From: Cypionkella sinensis
GTDB lineage: Bacteria > Pseudomonadota > Alphaproteobacteria > Rhodobacterales > Rhodobacteraceae
Direction of reading: 5' to 3'
DNA length: 64,000 nt
Assembly (NCBI RefSeq): GCF_042646385.1
Contig: NZ_JBHRTO010000001.1
Location: 558,001-622,000, forward strand
Positions 16,460 through 22,957 of the stretch are shown here, one piece after another (positions within the stretch are counted from its first letter, which is position 1; the number at the start of each line of letters is the position of its first letter). Both the position numbers and the translations under genes were made by a program. A model generated the notes under the pieces. That model saw only the letters and a program-made list of their open reading frames with translations, made no database searches and was not told the origin of the DNA.

Positions 16460-16990
16460 ATGAACAAGAACGTCCTTATCGGCATCGTGCTGATCGCTTT
16501 GGCTGGCGCTGGCTATTACCAGTTCAGCATGAAACCGGCGCAAGAGGCAGCGGCAGCCGCTGCGGCAGAGGCCAAGGCTGCAGAAGAAGCAGCGACCAAG
16601 GCAGCAGAAGAAGCGGCTGCAGCGACCAAGAAAGCAGCAGATGATGCGGCTGCGGCAGCAACCGCTGCGGCGAATGAAGCGGCTGCGGCTGCCACCACGG
16701 CTGCCAATGATGCGGCTGCGGCTGCAACCACCGCGACCAATGATGCAACTGCTGCGGCCACTTCGGCTGCAACCGATGCCACCGCTGCAGCGACCTCGAT
16801 GGCGAGCGACGCGATGGCTGTGCTCGACCCGGCCAACTTCGATGCCGTCAAGGTCAAGGCTTTGATCGACGCATCGGCGCTGGATGATGCGCTGAAAACC
16901 ACGCTGAAAACCGGCGTTGATGCAGCGGCCACCGATGCTGCAAAAGTGCCGGAAGCTCTGGCTGCCGTGAAGACCGCTTTGGGCATGTAA
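16460..16990 (+). CDS. membrane-anchored Ala/Thr-rich helix protein with an 11-residue repeat
   Basis: 176-residue protein: short basic start, one hydrophobic segment (residues 5-18, uncleaved anchor or signal), then an Ala-rich stretch (29-118) and a small C-terminal domain (122-176, FDAVKVKALIDASALDDALK). In the Ala-rich part Thr recurs at 68, 79, 90, 101 and 112 and Asp/Glu at 62, 73, 84, 95, 106 and 117, an exact 11-residue period. This suits a long helix with one Thr/Asp face. ATG 16460 has GGGAG upstream; ATG 16454 is too close. A terminator follows. Function is unknown; a periplasmic spacer is the conservative reading. Confidence 0.75.
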   Translation: MNKNVLIGIVLIALAGAGYYQFSMKPAQEAAAAAAAEAKAAEEAATKAAEEAAAATKKAADDAAAAATAAANEAAAAATTAANDAAAAATTATNDATAAATSAATDATAAATSMASDAMAVLDPANFDAVKVKALIDASALDDALKTTLKTGVDAAATDAAKVPEALAAVKTALGM

Positions 16991-17027
16991 GCCTTGGGCT
17001 GATACGTCTGCGCCTTCGGGCAAACAG

Positions 17028-17059
17028 GGCCGCGCCGGGAAAACCCGAGCGCGGCCTTT
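17028..17059 (+). terminator. rho-independent terminator
   Basis: GGCCGCGCCGGG, loop AAAA, then CCCG-A-GCGCGGCC and TTT: a 12-bp GC-rich stem with one bulged A, 37 bp after the preceding stop. It lies between convergent genes (Ala-rich protein and RES toxin) and could serve both. Confidence 0.85.
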
Positions 17060-17072
17060 GCATATCCGGCCT

Positions 17073-17582
17073 CTATTTCAGGCGATGCTCGGTGTCGATC
17101 AGCGTAAGCGTTGGCCAATGCCAAAGCACCAGATTGCGCGCATCCGGTGCGGCGCCTTTGGCGAAAGACGGTGCGATCAGGCCGTGATAGCCTGCGGCGA
17201 TCAGCGCCTCGGCTGCGTCTTGCGCCCTAGATGTGCCGCGAGCCATCATCTGCAAACGCCAGTCGTCCGCCGCCAGATCCGCGGCGCTGATGCCATGCGC
17301 CGCCAGATGTGCGGGGTTCAGGCTGTCGAAGATGTTGTCGAGATCGGCGATGTAGCTGACCAGCGTTACAGGCTCGAACGGGCGGCCAATCTGGTTGGCC
17401 TCCGCCACAGCGCCCATGATTGTCATCGCGGTATATAACGCCGCACGGCCCTTGGCGTTAAAGCGCCCACCATGGCGCCTGGCACCTTCGCCTGACAAGG
17501 GATCACGCGCCCAGATCGGGTTCAGGGCGCGGTAAAGCGGGCCTTGGTAGCAGGTGGACGGATCAGGCAAAGCCGCCCGCAT
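17073..17582 (-). CDS. RES-domain toxin
   Basis: 169-residue toxin of the RES family, whose characterised members (MbcT, ParT-like) attack NAD+ or ADP-ribosylate targets. The conserved Arg, Glu and Ser giving the family its name can be matched to R18 (in LYRALN), E61 (in AVAEAN) and S139 (in LIAPSF); GGRFNAKG at 38-45 and NLVLW near the end also fit. The start overlaps the end of the antitoxin gene by 20 bases, the normal arrangement for this operon type, ensuring that antitoxin is made first. The domain is complete, so the toxin should be functional. Confidence 0.88.
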   Translation of the reverse strand: MRAALPDPSTCYQGPLYRALNPIWARDPLSGEGARRHGGRFNAKGRAALYTAMTIMGAVAEANQIGRPFEPVTLVSYIADLDNIFDSLNPAHLAAHGISAADLAADDWRLQMMARGTSRAQDAAEALIAAGYHGLIAPSFAKGAAPDARNLVLWHWPTLTLIDTEHRLK

Positions 17583-17913
17583 CCACGGCGTCGATATAGT
17601 CCATCACCGCCTCGGCTTTGCCATCCTGCACCAGCCGCGCCGGGGTCATGCCGCCGAAACCGGGCAGGGGTTCAGAGCGGAACCAAGCATAGGCCACCAG
17701 CCCCGAGCCAAAGCGCGGCGTCAGGCGGTTGATGATTTCGACCATCTCGCGCAGGCGGGTTTGGGTTTTCGCAGAAGCCAGCCGATCTTTACGCGCGATT
17801 GCATCGCGACCCAGCCCAGCGGTGCGGGCGATTTCATCCTGCGTGGTCAGCCATTCCTCGGCCAGCAGCCGGGGTTGGAACAGGGATTTGTCGGAAAAGG
17901 CGAGGATGTTCAT
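17563..17913 (-). CDS. Xre/MbcA/ParS-type (DUF2384) antitoxin
   Basis: 116-residue antitoxin: N-terminal helical DNA-binding part (EEWLTTQDEIARTAGLGRDAIARKDRLASAKTQTRLREM) and a C-terminal DUF2384 part (AYAWFRSEPLPGFGGMTPARLVQDGKAEAVMDYID) that normally blocks the RES toxin active site. I start at ATG 17913, which has GGAGGT 6 bases upstream. It is first in the two-gene operon and is expected to repress its own promoter through the palindrome at 17927-17954, 13 bases upstream. Confidence 0.88.
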   Translation of the reverse strand: MNILAFSDKSLFQPRLLAEEWLTTQDEIARTAGLGRDAIARKDRLASAKTQTRLREMVEIINRLTPRFGSGLVAYAWFRSEPLPGFGGMTPARLVQDGKAEAVMDYIDAVDAGGFA

Positions 17914-17926
17914 CGCGACCTCCATT

Positions 17927-17954
17927 CAGATTGACGTATATATAGGTCAATCTG
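17927..17954. promoter_or_regulatory. operator palindrome of the toxin-antitoxin operon
   Basis: CAGATTGAC and GTCAATCTG form a perfect 9-bp inverted repeat separated by 10 bases (GTATATATAG). It covers the -10 box of the operon promoter, so binding would block RNA polymerase. The antitoxin is the obvious candidate binder. Confidence 0.8.
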
Positions 17955-17967
17955 TGTGGAATGTCAA
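17939..17967 (-). promoter_or_regulatory. sigma-70 promoter of the toxin-antitoxin operon
   Basis: TTGACA (17967-17962), 17-base spacer, TATATA (17944-17939) on the minus strand. Near-consensus boxes with ideal spacing; predicted start about 20 bases before the antitoxin ATG. Confidence 0.82.
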
Positions 17968-17985
17968 AGCTATCGCTGCTGTGGA

Positions 17986-18071
17986 CTTCATCTTGGCGCA
18001 AATACTCCCGCCGGAGGCATCCGCCATTTGCGGAAGAAGCCTCCGGCGGGAGTATTTTTGCCAAGATGAAG
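17986..18071. repeat. inverted pair of subclass I repeats between fpr and the toxin-antitoxin operon
   Basis: Copies at 17986-18018 (minus orientation) and 18039-18071 (plus orientation) are nearly perfect reverse complements over 33 bases, with a 20-base centre. Each has the CCTCCGGCGGGAG core and the TTGCCAAGATGAAG tail. The fold could terminate fpr transcription before the toxin promoter. Confidence 0.88.
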
Positions 18072-18079
18072 CCGAGCGA

Positions 18080-18901
18080 TCAGATCCCGTCGCCGACGAA
18101 GGCTTTCTCGACGACGAACTGTTTCGGGTCGGAATTGGCGCCTTCATGTAGGCCAAAGCCTTCGAGGATGGCTTTGACGTCGACGTTGAAGGCAAGGCTG
18201 CCGCAGACCATGGCGCGGTCTTCTTCCGGGTTCATTTTTGGCAGGTCGAGATCGGCAAACACTTTCCCGGAGGTCAGGTTGTCGGTGACGCGGCCCATGT
18301 GGTGGAACGGTTCGCGGGTGGTGGTGGGGTAATAGCGCAGTTTGTCACCCACCATCTCGCCAATCAGCGGATCATCGGCGAGGCTTTCGACCAAGGCCTG
18401 ACCATAGGCGAGTTCTGCCACTTCGCGGCAGGTGTGCATCATGATGACTTGGTCGTATTTCTCATAGGTCTCGGGTTCGCGCAGAAGGCTGGCGAAGGGT
18501 GCGAAGCCGGTGCCGGTGGAAAGCAGCCACAGGCGTTTGCCGGGCAGCAGCGCGTCATGCACCAAGGTGCCGACGGGTTTCGGGCGCAGGATGATTTCAT
18601 CGCCGACCTGAATGTGCTGGAGTTTCGAGGTCAGCGGACCATCGGGCACTTTGATCGAGTAGAATTCCAATTCCTCATCCCATGCAGGAGAGGCGATGGA
18701 ATAGGCACGCAGCAGGGGTTTGCCGTTGTCGCCCATCAATCCGATCATCACGAATTCACCCGAGCGGAAGCGCAGGCTTTTCGGACGGCTGACGCGGAAG
18801 GAAAACAGCCGGTCGGTCCAGTGTTTCACTGCAGTCACGGTTTGCGCATCGGGCAGATGCGGTTTGGCGGGCGAGAGGGTGGCTTCGGCAGAGGAGGACA
18901 T
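18080..18901 (-). CDS. fpr: ferredoxin/flavodoxin-NADP+ reductase
   Basis: FAD enzyme passing electrons between NADPH and ferredoxin or flavodoxin. The FAD-binding RAYSIASP motif, LEFYSIKVPDGPLTS, the NADP-binding STGTGFAPF and AMVCGSLAFNVDVK, and the C-terminal FVVEKAFVGDGI closely follow the Rhodobacter capsulatus enzyme as I remember it. Length about 273. I use ATG 18901; a GTG at 18937 is also in frame, and neither has a strong ribosome-binding site. It lies directly after the sulfur-assimilation genes on the same strand (98-bp gap), consistent with supplying reductant to sulfite reductase. Confidence 0.92.
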   Translation of the reverse strand: MSSSAEATLSPAKPHLPDAQTVTAVKHWTDRLFSFRVSRPKSLRFRSGEFVMIGLMGDNGKPLLRAYSIASPAWDEELEFYSIKVPDGPLTSKLQHIQVGDEIILRPKPVGTLVHDALLPGKRLWLLSTGTGFAPFASLLREPETYEKYDQVIMMHTCREVAELAYGQALVESLADDPLIGEMVGDKLRYYPTTTREPFHHMGRVTDNLTSGKVFADLDLPKMNPEEDRAMVCGSLAFNVDVKAILEGFGLHEGANSDPKQFVVEKAFVGDGI

Positions 18902-18999
18902 GGGCGGGCTTTCGGTTGAGACGGTCGTCTTGGGCACGTGCCGCTAGGGGGGCAGCGATGCGGCCTTGTAGCGCAGCGGGGCAGCGGGCGGAATTGGGC

Positions 19000-19404
19000 T
19001 TATGCGCGCAGGCGCGATTGGTAATCATGCGCCTTCCAGTCGGCGCGGAATTTCCATTGCGCTTCGGGCTGACGGGCGGCCATCTCATCGGGGATTTCCA
19101 CATCGTCAAAGCCGGTGCGCCGCGCCATCGGATATTGGTCGGCGATCACTGGCCCCATGGCGCGCAGATGACCCTTGTAGCCAAGCGCGCGCAAACGATG
19201 CCCGATGGTGAAGGCGCGGCCATCGGAAAAAGCCGGGAAGGCGATGCGGATCAGCGTGAGGTTGGCCAGATAGGGCAGCAAAGCCTCGGGCGCGTCGGTG
19301 TGCAGCAGATCTACCGCGCCTGTATGCGCGGTGATCTCGGCCAGCGGCACTGCGGCGACTTCGGGGGCGGGCGCAAAGCCCTGATCGGTGACGAGAACGC
19401 TCAT
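19000..19404 (-). CDS. DUF934 protein of the sulfite-reduction operon
   Basis: 134-residue cytoplasmic protein of the DUF934 family, which is repeatedly found beside cysI and cysH and is described as probably involved in sulfite reduction; the reaction is unknown. The family region YLANLTLIRIAFPAFSDGRAF, LRALGYKGHLRAMGPVIADQ and GFDDVEIPDE is clear. Its ATG overlaps the cysH stop by 4 bases (ATGA), showing translational coupling. Confidence 0.88.
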   Translation of the reverse strand: MSVLVTDQGFAPAPEVAAVPLAEITAHTGAVDLLHTDAPEALLPYLANLTLIRIAFPAFSDGRAFTIGHRLRALGYKGHLRAMGPVIADQYPMARRTGFDDVEIPDEMAARQPEAQWKFRADWKAHDYQSRLRA

Positions 19405-20150
19405 GCTGCACTGTCCTTTCTGATCGGCACGGCCTTGCCATTGATGAAATGGATGCCGCATTCGGTCTTTTCCTGTCCGCGCCAGCGACCCGAGCGGGGA
19501 TCTTCGCCGGGGGCGACCTTGCTGGTGCAAGGGGCGCAACCGATGCTCGGGTAGCCTTGCGACACCAGAGGGTGCCGCGGCAGGCGGTTGTTGATCATGT
19601 ATTCTTCCAGATCTTCGCGGCCCCAATGCGCCAAGGGGTTGACCTTGATGCGGGTATCGCCTTCGGCCTCGAAGAACTCGACGGCGGTGCGGGTCGCGGA
19701 TTGGAAGCGCTTGCGGCCGGTGATCCAGCCATCAAACTGCACCAAGGCACGTTCCAGCGGTTCCACCTTGCGCACGTTGCAGCAGGCGTCGGTGTTGAAC
19801 TGGTGCAGCGTGTTGTCGGGGTCTTCAAAATTCAGCCGTGCCGGGTTGGCGCGGATGGTGCGCACATCGCAGAGGTTCAGCTTCTCGGCCAGTTCGCGCT
19901 GGTAGTCGAGGGTTTCCTGAAACAACATCCGGGTATCGACGAACAGCACCGGGGTTTCCGGGGCGATCACCGAGACCAGATGCAACAGCACCACCGATTC
20001 CGCACCAAACGACGACACAAGGGCGACGCGGCCCAAGTCATCATCCTTCAGCGCATGTTCCAGCACCGAAGTCGCGGCATGGTGTTTGTAGCGCGCGTTG
20101 AGAACCGCGACGCGCTCTGCCACCGAGCCTGAGGGGAAATCACGCGGCAT
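19401..20150 (-). CDS. cysH: adenylyl-sulfate/PAPS reductase with Fe-S cysteine pairs
   Basis: Reduces activated sulfate to sulfite. 249 residues: N-terminal ATP-pyrophosphatase-like fold with SSFGAESVVLLHL, PVLFVDTRMLFQETLDY, the iron-sulfur cysteines C123-C124 and C205-C208 (DACCNVRK; CAPC), and the catalytic cysteine C231 in ECGIHF. The CC/CxxC set marks the 4Fe-4S branch that normally prefers APS over PAPS. The start at ATG 20150 overlaps cysI by 11 bases; the open frame further upstream is antisense-like sequence inside cysI. Part of the DUF2849-cysI-cysH-DUF934 operon. Confidence 0.92.
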   Translation of the reverse strand: MPRDFPSGSVAERVAVLNARYKHHAATSVLEHALKDDDLGRVALVSSFGAESVVLLHLVSVIAPETPVLFVDTRMLFQETLDYQRELAEKLNLCDVRTIRANPARLNFEDPDNTLHQFNTDACCNVRKVEPLERALVQFDGWITGRKRFQSATRTAVEFFEAEGDTRIKVNPLAHWGREDLEEYMINNRLPRHPLVSQGYPSIGCAPCTSKVAPGEDPRSGRWRGQEKTECGIHFINGKAVPIRKDSAA

Positions 20151-21810
20151 CACGCCCGCCTTCGGCACCATAAAGTGCGGCTTTGAACGGCGCAAACCCG
20201 GTGCGGCGGTAGGTTTGCAGGAAGGTTTCCGACGAATCCTCGCGGATTTCCAGATAGGCGCGGATGATCCGCTCGATCGCGGGCACGATCTCGTCATAGG
20301 CAAAGCCGGGGCCGGTTTTCTCGCCAATGCTGGCGGTCTCGGTGCCGTCACCGCCCAGCGTGATCTGGTAGTTTTCCACCCCGGCGCGGTCGAGGCCCAA
20401 GATGCCGATATGGCCGACATGGTGATGCCCGCAGGCGTTGATGCAGCCCGAGATCTTGATCTTCAGGGGGCCAACGTCATGCTCCAGCTTCAACTCCTCA
20501 AAGCGCGACGAGATTTCCTGTGCGACCGGGATTGAGCGGGCGGTGGCCAAGGCGCAGTAATCCATGCCGGGGCAGGCGATGATATCGGACAGAAGACCGA
20601 CATTGGCGGTGCCAAGGCCCGCCTGCACCAGCGCTGCATGCACCGCAGGCAGGTCGGATTTATGCACATGCGGCAGGATCACATTCTGCTCGTGCGAAAT
20701 GCGCAGATCGCCGTGGCCGTATTGCTCGGCAAGGTCCGCCATCACCCGCATCTGCGCGCTGGTGGCATCGCCGGGGGTCTGGCCATGGGCTTTGACGCTG
20801 ATGGTGACGATAGCATATTGGTCATTGCGGTGCGGGGCGAGGTTGGTATCGACCCACGCCCGGAACACCGGGTCGGCCTTGTAAAAGGCATCATAGGTAT
20901 CGGTGGGCGCGTTGCGGAAGGCGGGTGGGGCGAAGGCCGCGCGGATGTCATCCAGCAGCGCTTGGTCCGCGCCGCCGAATTGCGGGCGAGTTTCCAGAAA
21001 GCGCTCTTCGATCATGCGGGCGATTTCGTCGCGCCCGGTCTCGTGCACGGTGATCTTGATGCGGGCTTTGTATTTGTTATCGCGGCGGCCAAGGATGTTG
21101 TAGACGGACAGCACCGCCTCGACGTAAGGCAAAAGGTCGGCCACGGGCAGGAAATCGCGCACGGTGAAGGCAATCATCGGGGTGCGGCCAAGGCCACCAC
21201 CGACCATCACTTCAAAGCCGGGCTCTCCGGCGGCGTTGCGGACCATGCGCAGGCCGATGTCATGCGCTTTGGTCACGGCGCGGTCATTGGGGCTGCCGGT
21301 GATGGCGATCTTGAACTTGCGCGGCAGGAACTGGAATTCCGGGTGGTCGGTGGACCATTGCCGCAAAAGCTCGGCATAGGGGCGGGGGTCTTCAATCTCA
21401 TCCGCGGCGGCACCGGCGAAATGGTCGGCGGTGACGTTGCGCACGCAGTTGCCAGAGGTCTGGATGGCATGCATTTCCACATCCGCCAAGGCGGAAAGGA
21501 TCGCGGGCACGTCGGGCAGTTTCGGCCAGTTGAACTGGATGTTCTGCCGGGTGGTGAAATGGCCGTAGCCTTTATCCCAGGTGTCGGCGATCAGCGCCAG
21601 TTGGCGCATTTGCTTGGGGTTCAGCGTGCCGTAGGGGATTGCCACGCGCAGCATATAGGCATGCAGTTGCAGATAGAGGCCATTCATCAGGCGCAGTGGG
21701 CGGAATTCATCCTCGGTCAGGCTACCATCCAGACGACGGGCGACCTGATCGGTGAATTGCGCCACACGGGCGCGGACGAAGGATTCATCGAAATCGGAGT
21801 AGTTATACAT
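20140..21810 (-). CDS. cysI: sulfite (nitrite/sulfite) reductase hemoprotein
   Basis: Siroheme/4Fe-4S enzyme that reduces sulfite to sulfide for cysteine synthesis. 556 residues with two ferredoxin-like half-domains; the cluster ligands are C413, C419, C456 and C460 (CPGMDYC and SGCINACGHH). FTTRQNIQFNW and VGGGLGRTPM bind siroheme. The pairing with cysH, DUF934 and fpr makes sulfite rather than nitrite the likely substrate, with ferredoxin or Fpr as donor. Starts at ATG 21810 and overlaps DUF2849 by 8 bases. Confidence 0.9.
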   Translation of the reverse strand: MYNYSDFDESFVRARVAQFTDQVARRLDGSLTEDEFRPLRLMNGLYLQLHAYMLRVAIPYGTLNPKQMRQLALIADTWDKGYGHFTTRQNIQFNWPKLPDVPAILSALADVEMHAIQTSGNCVRNVTADHFAGAAADEIEDPRPYAELLRQWSTDHPEFQFLPRKFKIAITGSPNDRAVTKAHDIGLRMVRNAAGEPGFEVMVGGGLGRTPMIAFTVRDFLPVADLLPYVEAVLSVYNILGRRDNKYKARIKITVHETGRDEIARMIEERFLETRPQFGGADQALLDDIRAAFAPPAFRNAPTDTYDAFYKADPVFRAWVDTNLAPHRNDQYAIVTISVKAHGQTPGDATSAQMRVMADLAEQYGHGDLRISHEQNVILPHVHKSDLPAVHAALVQAGLGTANVGLLSDIIACPGMDYCALATARSIPVAQEISSRFEELKLEHDVGPLKIKISGCINACGHHHVGHIGILGLDRAGVENYQITLGGDGTETASIGEKTGPGFAYDEIVPAIERIIRAYLEIREDSSETFLQTYRRTGFAPFKAALYGAEGGRDAA

Positions 21811-22129
21811 TTTGCAGGTCCACTTGCTTGCCCAGATCCACTTGCTTGCCATGCGCGTAGTTGGAAGGGCCACGGGTGCGGAACGCCTCACGGAAATGCA
21901 CAGGTTCGGGGCCGTGTGGGCCAGCCTTGGCATCGGCGAGATAAGCGCCAACGATGACATTGCGTTGCGATGCCGCAAAGGCCAGCCGGGTCTGCGCCTG
22001 GGCTTCATCGCTCAGCAGTTCGGCCTCGTGGTGCAGACGGCTCCAGCGGTCATCTGCGGTAAGATAGACCACATCGCCTTCGCGCAGATCATTGGCAGTG
22101 ACGACTTTCGGGGTGAACTGGCGGCTCAT
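21803..22129 (-). CDS. DUF2849 protein with duplicated C-terminal hexapeptide
   Basis: 108-residue small cytoplasmic protein of the DUF2849 family (FTPKVVTANDLREGDVVYL, WSRLHHEAELLSDEAQAQ), which occurs at the head of alphaproteobacterial sulfite reductase operons; its role is unknown. Near the C-terminus GKQVDL occurs twice in a row because of an 18-bp tandem duplication. Translation is likely coupled to cysI (8-base overlap). First well-supported gene of the operon; a tiny frame upstream overlaps its start. Confidence 0.85.
   Translation of the reverse strand: MSRQFTPKVVTANDLREGDVVYLTADDRWSRLHHEAELLSDEAQAQTRLAFAASQRNVIVGAYLADAKAGPHGPEPVHFREAFRTRGPSNYAHGKQVDLGKQVDLQNV
21815..21850 (-). repeat. 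18-bp in-frame tandem duplication
   Basis: Two adjacent 18-bp units, 21815-21832 and 21833-21850, differ at one base and encode GKQVDL-GKQVDL at the end of the DUF2849 gene, immediately ahead of the cysI start. The near identity suggests a recent event. Confidence 0.88.
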
Positions 22130-22245
22130 GCTGGTGTCCCTGTGCTGGGCTTGAGTTTGGGCTTGGATATCGGTTGCGGTGCGGCGGTAGAGGATCGCGG
22201 CGGCACCTGCAAGGCCAAGCTTGGTAGGGCAGGCTGCGAACCCAT
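22126..22245 (-). CDS. possible 39-codon leader frame upstream of DUF2849
   Basis: A short frame MGSQPALPSLALQVPPRS... rich in Pro, Ser and Ala, ending TGTPA. Its ATG has AGGG 8 bases upstream and its stop overlaps the DUF2849 ATG by 4 bases (ATGA). This is the layout of a coupled leader, but the composition is not typical of a folded protein and it could be chance. A siroheme synthase gene, which often sits at this place, is absent. Confidence 0.3.
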   Translation of the reverse strand: MGSQPALPSLALQVPPRSSTAAPQPISKPKLKPSTGTPA

Positions 22246-22369
22246 AGAATTACCCTGCCAATATAGGATATTTTCCCCTGTTTTTGCCAGTCCCCCTTGC
22301 GGATAAGGAAAAATGTTCCGATACTGCGATGGATTAGAATGAATTTCCGCAAAGCAAGGTGTCTGGCGA
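22246..22369. promoter_or_regulatory. divergent control region between sulfur operon and Lrp-type regulator
   Basis: AT-rich gap with an inverted element: CTTGCGGA at about 22297-22304 and TCCGCAAAG at about 22346-22354. The two half-sites face each other about 40 bases apart and could bind the neighbouring Lrp/AsnC protein. Promoter boxes for both directions must lie here, but I cannot assign them with confidence. Confidence 0.4.
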
Positions 22370-22831
22370 ATGGCAGCCCAGTTGGACGAGTTGGATCGGA
22401 AAATCCTTGCCGAGTTGCAAGAGGATGCTGAGCAATCTCTGGATGAAATCGCCCGCAAGGTGGGCAGCTCGAAAACCCCGGTGTGGAACCGTATCCGGCG
22501 GATGCGCGAACAGGGCGTGATCCTGAAACAGACCGCTTTGCTGGATGCCGAAAGCCTGGGGCTGGAGGCGTGTTTCTTCGTGCTGATCCGCACCTCGCAG
22601 CACGAGGCCGACTGGCAGCGCAAGTTCTTGCAAGTGCTGCGAAGCCGCCCCGAGGTGCTGGAAGCGCATCGGCTGGCGGGGGATATTGATTACATCCTGA
22701 AAGTGCGGGTGAAAAACGCGCGCGCCTATGACACGTTCTATCAGGCGCTGATTTCGGAAGTGAAGATTTACAACGTAACCGCGCTGCTGAGCATGGAAGA
22801 GATCAAGGCAACAACCACGCTGCCGCTGTAG
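22370..22831 (+). CDS. Lrp/AsnC-family transcriptional regulator
   Basis: 153-residue regulator: N-terminal helix-turn-helix (LDRKILAELQEDAEQSLDEIARKVGSSKTPVWNRIRRM, as LDRKILAELQ...TPVWNRIRRM) and C-terminal ligand-sensing RAM domain (EVLEAHRLAGDIDYILKVRV). Lrp-family proteins form octamers and respond to amino acids. Transcribed away from the DUF2849-cysI-cysH operon, so it probably controls sulfur assimilation, perhaps sensing cysteine or a related compound; that is inferred from position only. Confidence 0.9.
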   Translation: MAAQLDELDRKILAELQEDAEQSLDEIARKVGSSKTPVWNRIRRMREQGVILKQTALLDAESLGLEACFFVLIRTSQHEADWQRKFLQVLRSRPEVLEAHRLAGDIDYILKVRVKNARAYDTFYQALISEVKIYNVTALLSMEEIKATTTLPL

Positions 22832-22898
22832 CCAAATGATATTCAACGATCATTCTGCGCCTTAGCGTCCCCCGAGCATATTACACCAAAGTGAAAGC

Positions 22899-22955
22899 GG
22901 CTTCATCTTGGCAGAAATACTCCGGGGTGAGGCGAAGCCGAGGGGCTGGCCCCTC
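22899..22955 (-). repeat. degenerate subclass I repeat plus hairpin after the P450 gene
   Basis: On the minus strand, just past the P450 stop, GAGGGGC-CA-GCCCCTC (22940-22955 region) forms a 7-bp stem, followed by a repeat copy with CGGAGTATTTCTGCCAAGAT and GAAGCC. The combination could be the P450 operon terminator. Confidence 0.6.
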
Positions 22956-22957
22956 TC

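Noticed and set aside
20151..20420. N-terminal extension of cysH
   Set aside because: The extra 90 codons lie inside cysI in another frame and lack CysH similarity; ATG 20150 gives a normal enzyme.
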